Of a stretch of 64,000 nt of DNA, positions 34,101-44,295 are shown piece by piece (positions within the stretch are counted from its first letter, which is position 1; each line of letters opens with the position of its first letter). Origin of the DNA: Dichetophora obliterata. Lineage: Eukaryota > Arthropoda > Insecta > Diptera > Sciomyzidae. The stretch covers positions 113,080,715 to 113,144,714 of the forward strand of contig OY986437.1 in the NCBI GenBank assembly GCA_963920525.1. The letters run 5' to 3'. The position numbers and the translations under genes were made by a program. The notes under the pieces were generated by a model that had not been told where the DNA came from, did not search any database, and was given only the letters and a program-made list of their open reading frames with translations.

Positions 34101-34815
34101 AACTTCCATAATTTAGATCAATCAATTGCTGAAGGACATAATTATGAATACGGAATTTCTCCATTGCGTGCTAGAATAAGGTGTATGGAATTTATTTTGA
34201 AACTTGCATACACTCTTCCGCAAGATAGTGAAAATATTGCTGTGAGCACTGCCAAAAAGGATGTTATAGCTGCTAGAAAAAGAAAAATTCAAGCTGCATT
34301 TCAAAAGCGGGTAGGACTAAAAGTTGACTAACCAAAACAAGGATATGGAAACAGCAATGATGGAAATACAACCAGAAAATTTTTTGAAAAAACGATGTCA
34401 CAGCTCGAATTACTGGTGTTGACGAAGAAATAATTAAAAGGCTGCAAGTAATTCTCAATTTTTTGTGCTGTAGAGAAAAAGTAAATACCAACAAATTCGG
34501 AGAATATGCCACAACAACTGCAGCTTAGCTGCAGCAAAAATATCCTGAAGAAAACTTACGCCTGCCGTTCATAAAGTGCTGGTACACGGTAAAAGTTTTA
34601 TAGAATATCAATCTTTACCAATTGGAGAATTGTGAGAAGAAGCGAAAGAATCCAAAAATAAGGACTACAAAAAATACAGATATCAGAATACATGCAAAAT
34701 TTCACGAAAGCGACAGAACGAGGACCTTTTCAACATGCTAGCAGCCTCACCGGACTAAAAAATTTCTTCTCTAAGACATGTCAGATAAGATAAAGAGCTA
34801 AAAAATGTTACTCTC
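34101..34815 (+). pseudogene. Unclassified repeated protein, long fragment
   Basis: This pseudogene spans 34101-34815 on the plus strand. Following it across two or three frameshifts and stops (34329, about 34378, about 34523), the product reads SPLRARIRCMEFILKLAYTL, KKDVIAARKRKIQAAFQKRV, PKQGYGNSNDGNTTRKFF, ITGVDEEIIKRLQVILNFL, then KVLVHGKSFIEYQSLPIGEL, KNKDYKKYR and RQNEDLFNMLAASPD. The second half matches the fragment at 20339-20700 motif by motif. The N-terminal half is basic and helical; the GYGN-NDGNTxRxFF block looks like a conserved core. No catalytic triad is obvious. I recall similar uncharacterised repeated proteins in arthropods but no named domain. Confidence 0.55.
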
Positions 34816-35029
34816 TAGAAATGCTTAATTTATTAGATAATAATTATTATTCAGACATTGACGACTGTTTCAAAAAAAAAAACTAAATTTTTGTAAATTA
34901 GTTTATTTTGAATTATGTAAATTATGTATGTAAAAATTTATGTAAAAAAATTATGTAAAAAAATTATGTAATAAATTATATAAAAAAAAATTGTAAAATG
35001 TATTTCCATAGATATTCCAAAATAGTAGT

Positions 35030-35460
35030 TTTATGGGACAGTTCTATTAAAGTGGGCGGATCACGCCCATTTTTCTCACAATAATTTTTACTGACAATAT
35101 AAAATTATTTGCCAATTATTTTTGAAATATGAAGTACAAGCCGAAAGTTATGGCTCCTCAAATAGTTTCTGAAGTGGGAATTGTATGTGAGGTAGGAGTG
35201 GACATTAGCCGATCACGCCCATTTTCTGTACCAAGTAGGCTATAAAGATAGGTATTTTATACACCAAGTTTCAATCTTGTAGCTTTATTCGTTTATCCGT
35301 AATCGAGTTTTCAAGGAAATGTCAGACAGGCAGACGGACTGATAGAGTCAAGAAGTGAAGCTGATAAAAAAATGTGTATACATCTATACCGGAGACATAT
35401 TAATCGACTCAGAGGGTGTCGTTGATAATAAATATATAACTATGTATATACCGTAGACGT
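35030..35460 (+). repeat. Fly interspersed-repeat remnant
   Basis: The stretch has the look of the degenerate repeats common in fly DNA: two 'gatcacgcccattttct' blocks (35063 and 35213), then a 'caagtttcaatcttgtagcttt' block, 'gacaggcagacggactgatag' and 'atcgactcagagggtg'. I cannot place its class from sequence alone. No coding frame. Confidence 0.4.
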
Positions 35461-36098
35461 CTTATTTTCTGCCAATTCTTCCTTTAATCCCTCCCTTCAA
35501 AGACCCAAACTTCAACAAAGCATACCGTTACATCCTGTAAACCTATTCTAATGAATTTTCTCATCATGCAAGCTGCATAATATTTCTATCCATAGCAAAA
35601 TAAATTATGTGCTTATCTCAATTCGTTTAGAAGTTATGATTTTTGCAACGGGGCAAGTCAAATCGAGCCACTGTGCGATGCAGGCATCAGTCCACCTCTG
35701 GCGGCGAGTTTCCTTTTGAGGCACTAAATAGAATTTAGCATCACGGATTGAAAAGCTTTTTGCACAAAACACATACGATTTTTTTTACAACTTTCATGAT
35801 TTTAAATGTTATTTGTTTAAAACCCACAAAAATTCTAATTTGATTTTTATAATTTTTGTTTTCGACACTTGCTTTAATTTTAGCTTTCTTTCACTAACAG
35901 CTATGCTTTCCTTTTGAAGAGAAAATGAGCAGTTGTCAATGCTACCGATAATTCTGCCATGGCTGGTAGATATCTGCCAAAAAGTATATATATCAAGAGG
36001 TACAGAAAAAGAGAAAAAAATTTTACAAAAAAAAAACTAAACAAAAAATACAAAATATATGCAAAATATAAATACAAATAACACGGATGACTAGTATC

Positions 36099-36795
36099 CA
36101 TGATTCAATTACTATAGGTTGTCCATTCATTTGACGTTTACTCACAAGAATGAAGATATACACCCGTAAAATTGAAGAGGAGAGCAAAAGAGTAATTTTT
36201 TAAAGCCATCAAAGTAATCAGTTGCAGGAATATCATACTTTTTCGCAGTACTAAATACCTAAGGATACATTTCACTGCTGCTTTTTCTACTACGTTCTGC
36301 ACTGCTTGTTTGTTTTGATATTAAATTTAAGTAAGTTTTTAAAAAACTAATTTTAATATTTTTTTGTGCAAATCTATTCACACCGCTGACGGCTTTATAT
36401 TTTCCACTGGCACATTATATTTTCGAATTTTATCACCAAAATACACTGTTTTGCAAATACCGCACGTTATTTTAATAATTACAACTTAATAGTAGCGATT
36501 TATATTTCAATTGAACAAAAATGACTCGCAACAAAATTTAAAAACAATTTTCAATAATAACTATCAGAGCAATAATTATTATAAGCACAATGCACACTAT
36601 GTTTTTCCTGCTAACAGCAAAATATAGAATAACTACTTTTAAAAAAAAATACACAACAAAACACTGAAACATAACTTTTTTCATAGAAGACCACAAAACC
36701 CTGGTTGTCAGTTATATTCGAGAGAGAATATAATTTTGTTTTCATATTTACGGGTGTTGTCAAACGAATGGACAACCTGTAATAATTGAATCATG
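36099..36795. mobile_element. P-element-like MITE, copy 1
   Basis: The element of 697 bp is bounded by 8-bp duplications CTAGTATC (36091-36098 and 36796-36803). The terminal inverted repeats start CATGATTCAATTA and continue through AGGTTGTCC for about 36 bp, with a few mismatches between ends. The Drosophila P element also makes 8-bp duplications and its 31-bp terminal repeat begins CATGATGAAATAAC and contains AAGGTGGTCC, so the match is strong in order and spacing. No transposase gene is present, so it would be mobilised in trans. The duplication on its right is shared with copy 2. Confidence 0.8.
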
Positions 36796-36803
36796 CTAGT
36801 ATC

Positions 36804-37479
36804 CATGATTCAATTACTACAGGTTGTCCATTCATTTGACGTTTACTCAGAAGAATGAAGATATACACCCGTAAAATTGAAGAGGAGAGCAAAAGAGTAA
36901 TTTTTTAATGCTATCAAAGTAATCAGTTGCAGGAATATCATACTTTTTTGCAGTACTAAATACCCGAGGATACATTTCACTGCTGCTTTTTCTACTACGT
37001 TCTGCACTGCTTGTTTGTTTTGTTAGAAAATTTAAGTAAGCTTTTAAAAAACTAATTTCAATATTTTGTTGTGCAAATCTTTTCACACCGCTGACGGCTT
37101 ATTGGATCCACTGACACATTATATTTTTGAATTTCATCACCTAAATAAACTGTTTTGCCAATACCGCACGTCTTAATAGTCGCGATTTATATATTAATTG
37201 AAAAAAATGGCTCGCAACAAAATTTTAAAACAATTTTCAATAATAATTATCAAAGCAATAACTATTATAAACGCAATGTACACTATTTTTTGCTGCTAAC
37301 AACAAAATATAGAATAAGTACTTTTTAAAAAAAATACACAACAATACACTGAAACATAACTTTTTTCATAGAAGACCACAAAACCCTGGTTGTCATTTAT
37401 ATTTGAGAGAGAATATATTTTTTTTACAAATTTACGGGTGTTGTCAAACGAATGGACAACCTATAATAATTGAATCATG
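36804..37479. mobile_element. P-element-like MITE, copy 2
   Basis: The element of 676 bp is nearly identical to copy 1 over most of its length, with the same CATGATTCAATTA ends and flanking CTAGTATC at 36796-36803 and 37480-37487. A 79-codon minus-strand frame (36847-37086; AERSRKSSSEMYPRVF and later ATDYFDSIKKLL) is open here but closed by a stop in copy 1. It could be a relic of the parent element's gene, or chance; I do not call it a gene. Confidence 0.8.
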
Positions 37480-37857
37480 CTAGTATCTAGCTTTTTTTTT
37501 TCAAAAAATTTAAAAAACCAAAATTTGGACAAAAAGGTAACAGCTGTTGAACTTGATTATATTTTAATCATTAAAGCGCCATTTTCTAGCCTTTCAAACA
37601 CAAAATCGTAGCCATAAATAATCGAAAAACATGTTTTTCTTACTCAGAGTGACTTCAGTAATTCCAACAAAATATTTTGAATTTTTGTTAGAAATCAAAA
37701 AATCCTTTCTTTATGTACTTGCTCTTAGTATATTACAGGAATTTGCATAATTTAGGCAATAGCTGTTGGTTAGTCTTAGGGAAATCGTGGTTACCAATTT
37801 AAAAAAGTTTTGCTTCAGAATTGTGAAAAAATATATTAACAAGTATACTAGAAAGCT

Positions 37858-39690
37858 AAGGAGCGATACAAAGAAAAGAGGAGGGAAGAGAGACATATTT
37901 TCAGGCAGAAAAAAAGAGAGGCAGAAAAGCGCGAGAAGATTGAGATGTATGGTGACAGGAATGAGGCCCGAAAATTTTTCGAAAAATAGGACGCTTTGGC
38001 GATGGTTTTAAAACCAGGGCCTCTTCCTGCAAGGATGAAAACGGGAATCTAGTGACAGATGTCCAGAGTACACTGACGTTATGGAGGGAACACTTCTCTA
38101 AGCTTCTAAATGGCGACTCTGACAACAATCCCGCCAATAGAGATGATATTCCGGAAACCCCAATTTTGGATGACAGCGTTGAGGTTCCGATGCCCAACTA
38201 TGATGAAGTTCTGACAGCTATAGCTCGGCTTAAAAATAACAAAGCCTCGGGAGCTGATGGCTTACCTGCTGAGCTGTTTAAGAATGGAGGCGAAGCTCTA
38301 CTTAAATGCATTCACGAGCTTCTATGCAGAATATGGTCGGAAGAATACATTCCGATCGATTGGAATCTCAGTGTGCTCTGCCCAATCCACAAGAAAGGCG
38401 ATCCCACTATCTGTGCCAATTACCGTGGGATAAGCCTTCTTAATATCGCATATAAGGTCCTGTCGAGCGTTTTATGTGAAAGATTGCAGCCCATTGTAAA
38501 CGTGGGCTTCATTATCAGTGTGGCTTCAGACCTGGAAAGTCCACCATCGATCAGATTTTCACGCTACGACAAATCTTGGAGAAGACTCAAGAAAAACAAG
38601 TCGACACCCACCATCTTTTTGTCGACTACAAAGCCGCCTTCGACAGCCCAATAAGGAAGCACCTGTACTCCACCATGTCTGAATTTGGTATTCCTGCAAA
38701 ACTAATACGAATTTGCAGGATGACACTAAGCAACACCAGCAGCGTAGTTAAACTCGGGAAGGACCTCTCCGCACCATTTGTTACCAAACGAGGTTTCAGA
38801 CAAGGTGATTCCTTATCGTGCGACTTTTTCAACTTTTCAATGATGGAAAAGATTATCCGAGCTGCTGATCTGAGACGTAGTGGCACAATATTCTACAAGA
38901 GTGTTATGCTGCTTGCGTATGCTGATGACATCGATATCATTGGCCATAATACGCGCGAAGTCAGTGCAGCATTTTCCAGATTAGAAAGAGAGTCAAGTCG
39001 AATGGGTCTGGCAGTGAATGCAGATAAGACGAAATACTTAGTGTCAACAAACAAACAGTCCCAGCGTCTTGGAACCCACGTTACCGTTGACAATACCTCC
39101 TTCGAGATTGTGAAGAACTTCGTTTATCTGGGATCCAGCATTAATTCAACCAACGACATCACCATTGAGATCAAATGCAGAATAACTCTTGCCAACAGGT
39201 GTTACTTTGGGCTCAGTAGGCAATTGAGAAGCAGAGCCCTCTCTCGACGAACGAAAATCACGCTCTATAAATCGCTCATCATGCCCGTCCTACTTTATGC
39301 ATCACAAACCTGGACGCTGAGCAGTGTAGATGAAAAGACTTTAGGAGCATTCGAGAGAAAGATTCTTCGTAAGATCTACGGACCAATCTGCGTCAATGGC
39401 GAGTACCGAATACGGTGGAATGATGAACTGTATGAGCTGTACGCTGACATCGACATAGTCAAGCGCATTAAAATCGAGCGGCTTCGCTGGCTTGGTCATG
39501 TTCAGCGCATGAAAGACGATGCTCCAGTGAAGAAAACATTCGATTGAGTACCCAGCGGCGGTCAACGCAGAAGAGGACGACCGCATCTTCGTTGGAAAGA
39601 CCAAGTAGAGGACAACCTGACGAAGCTTGGAATTTCCAACTGGCGCCAGCAAGCGAAAGACAAATGGCTGGCGCAAATTCTTAGATGAGG
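37858..39690 (+). pseudogene. RTE reverse transcriptase, frameshifted
   Basis: The region before the RT is basic and E/R/K-rich. The RT domain then reads LKNNKASGADGLPAELFK, CPIHKKGDPTICANYRGI (fingers), then VDYKAAFDSPIRKHLY (motif A), GFRQGDSLSCDFFNF (motif B) and LAYADDIDIIGHN (motif C, catalytic YADD). The post-RT region follows: LYASQTWTLSSVDE, FERKILRKIYGP, IKIERLRWLGHVQRM and RRGRPHLRWKDQVEDNL. A frameshift near 38505 separates fingers from palm, another lies near 38010, and a stop at 39545 cuts the tail. The endonuclease domain is absent because of 5' truncation. Confidence 0.88.
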
Positions 39691-39733
39691 CCAAGACCGA
39701 CATACGGTTGTAGCGCCAACTAAGTAAGTAAGT
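37858..39733 (+). mobile_element. 5'-truncated RTE-type non-LTR retrotransposon
   Basis: An exact 17-bp target duplication, AAGTATACTAGAAAGCT, flanks the insertion (37841-37857 and 39734-39750). The 3' end is a 'taag' tandem repeat (39718-39735), as in RTE-clade elements, which end in short repeats and not in poly(A). The 5' end begins within the coding sequence, the normal result of incomplete target-primed reverse transcription. It lies in intron 1, antisense to the host gene. Confidence 0.85.
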
Positions 39734-40236
39734 AAGTATACTAGAAAGCTGTTTTGTTTTATTGCATTAATATTTCCTTCAGTCTACCAAATGATCTATC
39801 TAGAAGACATTATAAAATTCTAAAATAATATATAACTGCAATTGCATCGATATTTTTTAGAAATAATTTTTAGAGTCTTAAATTCATAAATAATTCTTTC
39901 AATATACCAAATGATATACCAAATGAATGAGAAAACATAAAATTCTGGAATAAATCATACTTAAAATATATTAATAAAATATAATTGGAATTGCATCTAA
40001 AATCTTACTTTTAGAAATCTAGCAAACAAATTTAAACAAAAATCAGCCAAAACAACATTAGAATATCTATGTTATTATTCATTAGTCATTAGAATATCAA
40101 ACAAACTTGATAATCAAAACAACATTAGAATATCTGCAAATTGGTAAATTCAAGGATATGTTGCTTTGCTTCATTTCATTCATAAGTCCTTAAATATATC
40201 GAATGATCGCAATCCTAATAAGAAAAAACAGGTTAA

Positions 40237-40762
40237 CCCATTAATGACAACGATATGATATATCATACGTGATCAAAGCATTTCTCAAAAATTCCTCGAA
40301 AATTCTCAGCCACTGTAAAACTTTTGCTTCCAACAGTGTGAGAAAGTTAAAAGTATGCTTTTTCAAAAAAAAAAAATGGACATTTTATTCCTTTTTGTTT
40401 ACTTGTTCGCGTCTGTTAATGCATTATTAAAAAAAAGTGAAAAATGTTACTAAGGTGAGTTATTTTATTTTATAAACATCAAGAAAAAAGAAGATGTAAT
40501 TAAAAAAGTGCATTACGTTAAAGTTGAACGCCTACGCTACGAAATGAAAATTTTAAAATTTATCATTTTTCTATTTTTTTTTATTTTTTTTATTTCTTAA
40601 CTTAAAGACCCCTTATGCGTTTATGATCATACGCTCCGTTTCACCCAAATCCTTTGAATTTTTTTTAAAAACTTCAGAGTTTTCCTTCTTATAATAATAC
40701 AATTTTATGCTGAAAATTGTAAAAGCTAAACTCAACGGATTCTGGTATTGAGCATTAATGGG
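40237..40762. mobile_element. piggyBac-like MITE
   Basis: TTAA occurs on both sides (40233-40236 and 40763-40766), and the ends are CCCATTAATG and CATTAATGGG, a 10-bp terminal inverted repeat. TTAA duplications with CCC-starting ends are the mark of piggyBac elements. The 526-bp body has no coding capacity. The TIR is short, so chance is not fully excluded. Confidence 0.6.
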
Positions 40763-41790
40763 TTAAAAGAACAAACATGTTCGCTTATGCACACATAATT
40801 TAAAATACACCTCTGCACAAAACAAACTTCTAGAACGTCGCCAGAACAACAGTAGCAGCGCGCCGGCAGAACTCACTACTGACAGTCTTGAAAATATTTT
40901 AAAGAGCGATTTTTCTTTTCTGTACCTCGTCATATATATACAAACGTGGCATCTGGGATGATTTCTTAAAAAAATTAATACCTTAATTAAATATACTTAT
41001 CATTACAAAATTTTTTTTTTTTATAAAAATCGGCCCAGTACTTTTGGAGTAAAGTCGTAACTTAAAATTTACTCTTCAGTTTTATATAATAGTATAGAAT
41101 AGACTATAGAATAGTATCGATATAGACTAGCTGTGCTATCCAAGTTAATTCGACGTCTGTTAAATAATATTGAACAAATGTTCCCATTTAAATATTACTT
41201 TTTTCCCATGGGAACCAACCAAAGTTACCAGAGATTACCTTTTTTGACACTTTTTAACGCTGGTTTAAAAAAAAACTAGTTTCCAAAATTTTAACACGTT
41301 TTTATAAAATCTGATCTATTATTATGCGTATTCTGTCAAAAAAAATTGATTGTTTATTAAAAAATGAGTGAGATATGAATTTTTTAACTTTAAGGCTTTT
41401 TCGTCGATTTCTCCAGCTAAAACAACAGAAAACAGCTGGTAGCACCATCTTAAAATTAAAATTTTTTCCGGTCGAGCTCGGTGGATTTGCAAAAAAGTTA
41501 AAATTTTTTTATTACCCTATATAAAGGCTTTAAATAACTCCTATTTAAAGACTCTTATACTTAAAAGTTATATTTAGTTATTATAAAATAAAAGTTTAAA
41601 ATTTCCAACTTTTTATTTTTAAGGGACTTGCCAGCCACTAAAAAGTCAACGCAATGTCAGAGGACCGTTACATTAAATACATTATTGCTCTATATGGAGA
41701 TTATGTTAAAGAATAAAACAGTTTTTACACTAAAAAATCGTTTTTTACTGTCAGACCCGAAGTCTTTTCAGTCACTCTAGTAACAACTGT

Positions 41791-41964
41791 CTAAGGTTGC
41801 AAATAGAGTGAGCGCTGAAGCGGACAGGCAGGCAGACAAGCGCAGGAAAACTATGTGAACAAGAGAGAAAAAGTTATTTCTATTTCGTTTCTTCGCAGGT
41901 TGCTGCCTGCGCCTGTCTGTCTGCCTGCCTGCCTGCTTAGGCGTTAACTCTACGGGCATCCTAA
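41791..41964. mobile_element. Palindromic MITE, GCAGGCAGGCAG type, copy 2
   Basis: The same family as 27522-27703: arms 'ctaaggttgc...gagtgagcgctgaagcggacaggcaggcaga' and mirrored 'ctgcctgcctgcctgcttaggcgttaactctacgggcatcctaa', with the shared core 'gcgcaggaaaactatgtgaacaag'. Arms are diverged by several substitutions, so it is older than a fresh insertion. Confidence 0.75.
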
Positions 41965-42810
41965 TTTTTTAAACGAAACTGCCACATTGACTGGACGTAG
42001 AAATATGAAGTGCAAAAATTGAATGAAACTAAAAAAAATTTAATTAAATGGGTTAAATTTATCGTTTTCCGTAGTTCATGCATAATTTAGAATTAATATT
42101 TTTTATTTTTCTGCAGTTTCACGCCCCACTACGAACATCCTATACATATTTTACTTGATTGCTCCTCATTCCTACTAATTTATCATACCTAATGGCAATT
42201 CGATAGCCAATTTTGAAGAGCAGAGCAGTTATCAGGAATAGACTTCAAACAGTTTTATGCGCCATGCACATAGCCTAAAAGTCTACCAGAAATCCATATT
42301 TGGGCTTATAACCAAAATTCTTGTGCTTGAAATAAAATTAAAATAAAACTAGTTAAACTTCAGTATTTCTTATTTTATTGTGTTTTCTAATTGTTTTAAA
42401 AGTAATTGTGTTACAATAGAAACTTCCAAGAAAATTATATACCACTGCTATTTCATCGAACGCAGCTGTAAGTAGGTGCTTACAAAAAAAAATATAAAAG
42501 AAGAAAACGACCTAACTTTTGATTATTAGGTTATAATGAGACATTTAAAACTATACACAAGAGACGTTACTTAACGATGCGGTGGTTAAAGAAAAAGGCA
42601 ACAAAAAGGAACAAAACTAAAGTTTCTCAGAGACGTAAGGTAATAAAGTAATAATAACAACAACTATAAAAACACTGAAAAACCATCAATTGCGGTATAT
42701 TTTAATGACTTAAAAGCTTTGTTGACAACGAGTGTTACTTTTAATATAGCGCATTTGAAATGGTGTACAATTTTACTAGATATTAAAAGTATTTTTTTTG
42801 ATCCACTTAC

Positions 42811-42856
42811 CCAATAGGAATTGTTCGATTTCCACAAATTGCTGGTTCAAATCCAT
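42811..42856 (-). CDS. PH-domain adaptor protein, coding exon 1
   Basis: The minus-strand ATG at 42856 opens MDLNQQFVEIEQFLL and then one base G before a consensus donor GTAAGT (42810-42805). The codon two before the ATG is TAA, so this is the first possible start in this exon. The single leftover base joins AC at the start of exon 2 to make Asp, giving EIEQFLLDVRQHIRAS, an amphipathic helix like the N-terminal helix of SKAP and AFAP adaptors. Total coding length (46 + 342 + 1760 bp) is an exact multiple of three. The frame, donor, phase and family resemblance agree, although it is 17 kb from exon 2 and short. Confidence 0.72.
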
Positions 42857-44125
42857 GATTTACACACTAAGTCTTGTTCTTCTTCTCCTTGTGATTGAGT
42901 TGAGCTTATCTAATTGTAATTGTATTATGCTTGGTTGTATATTTTTAACTTGCCGGAATTTAAATCGAAAACAAATCGCACCAAGTTACTGTAGTCTAGT
43001 TAAATACTAATGTGTCTGGTGTGAATGTTGTTAGATATCAGTACAAGATGTTTGTTTGTTGTTTAAATTTCTTTTAAAATGTTGTTAATTTTCGAAATTA
43101 ACATCTTTACGTTAAAAGTATCTCATAGATACTGCGCGTAAGTGTTACACTTGCTCGCCTATGACATACACACATTGCTGTGATTCAATAAAAAAAGAGA
43201 AAAAAAAGAAAACAAATCAAAAAACAATCAAAAAATATTGCATTAAATCGAATCTCAATTTTTTTTTTTTTAAATCCGCATCGATCGCATTGTAATCGAA
43301 TATGTATTTATTTTCACCACGAAAAGCAGAAGATACGCGTTTGCATTGTACAGCGATCACTTGAGCAGTTGTTGGATCTCACGCTGTAGAATGTTCAAGT
43401 AAACGATCCCGATGTTGCTGTTGCTGCTGCTAAAGAAGATGTTGCTATTGTTGGTGGTGCAAAGAGCAGCAGCAGTGGATCGTGTAAGCGCCTCCTACAG
43501 CGCACACGAATGTAGTTCAATTGTTTTTTTTTCTACTTGCGGTTTGTGTTTTTGTTGCTTTTATTATCATCATCATCATCATCGTCATCATCATGATGAC
43601 GCTATCACAAGTTCTACACTCAATAGATACATTCACTGACGGTTTTGATTTTTTTTTTTGTTTTGGTTTGTTTTATTTTGTTTTAAGATCATTTATTGTT
43701 ATACTCTTTGTCATTGATGACGTTATTTAGCATTTCTATTATTTTCTTTCTTTAGTTATGTGTTCTATTTTTGTATTCCAAGATTATGGAGGATTATTCA
43801 CTTTTTCAGTGTTATTCTTGACTTCTTAGCTCAGTTCATTGAATTCTAGTTTTTAGTGTTCCTCTCGTGTGAGTTCTTCTTTGGAAAGTTCAATTATGCG
43901 TAAATTAATGATGATCATTATTCTTTCGTTTTTGTTGTTGTTGTTGTTGTGCACTTTATCGTTATTTTGCCGTTGTGCTTATACTGTGTAGTGCGTTCTG
44001 AGAAATTCATACATTCTTGAGCATCATTTAAGCTCCAGAATGATGCACAGTTCAAGAGTTCAACTTAATTTAGTAAGCAAAAAGAGAGCAGAAAACGATT
44101 TTTTTAAATTGTGAAATGAGCTTAG
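42857..44125 (-). promoter_or_regulatory. Candidate leader and promoter of PH-domain gene
   Basis: This 1.27-kb stretch is less repetitive than its surroundings. It is rich on the minus strand in CAA, GCA and GAT triplet runs (43411-43440, 43566-43600, 43931-43950), as is usual in fly 5' leaders. A TATATAAA box lies at 44133-44140 (minus), with an initiator-like TCATTT at 44114-44119; the spacing is about 7 bp shorter than optimal. Whether the leader is continuous or itself spliced cannot be told. Short plus-strand frames here are simple repeats, not genes. Confidence 0.3.
43411..43600. repeat. Triplet microsatellites in candidate leader
   Basis: The stretch includes a run of TTGCTG/GCT triplets (43413-43433) and a CAT/CGT run (43566-43600). 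Both would be transcribed as CAG/AGC and ATG/GAT-type repeats in the minus-strand leader. The GAT run creates ATG triplets that could act as upstream starts if transcribed. Confidence 0.6.
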
Positions 44126-44295
44126 CAAAAAGTTTATATAATTCGTACTGAAAATCTTAGTTCCACGCGATTTTATATCGCAATCAAATTAAGAAAAGTC
44201 TTAGTAAATTCATCCCATACCATTATGATAGAAATTGATTTATTATATTATATTATTTACAATGCAATAAATACAATATAATATTATATTATATA

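Larger units (their letters stand above)
25867..42810 (-). other. Intron 1 of the PH-domain gene, 16.9 kb
   Basis: The donor GTAAGT is at 42810-42805 and the acceptor ends at 25867. The phase is 1 on both sides (G|AC gives Asp-16). The intron carries a non-LTR fragment, several MITEs, an unclassified protein fragment, two P-like MITEs, an RTE element and a piggyBac-like MITE, each listed separately. Large first introns that collect transposons are common in flies. Other alternative first exons could lie inside; I did not find one. Confidence 0.7.

Noticed and set aside
34122..34537. Minus-strand ORFs around 34.1-34.5 kb
   Set aside because: They are shadows of the plus-strand coding remnant of the unclassified repeated protein.
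43521..43730. A hydrophobic plus-strand ORF in the candidate leader
   Set aside because: It is the translation of CAT/ATC and T-rich simple repeats.
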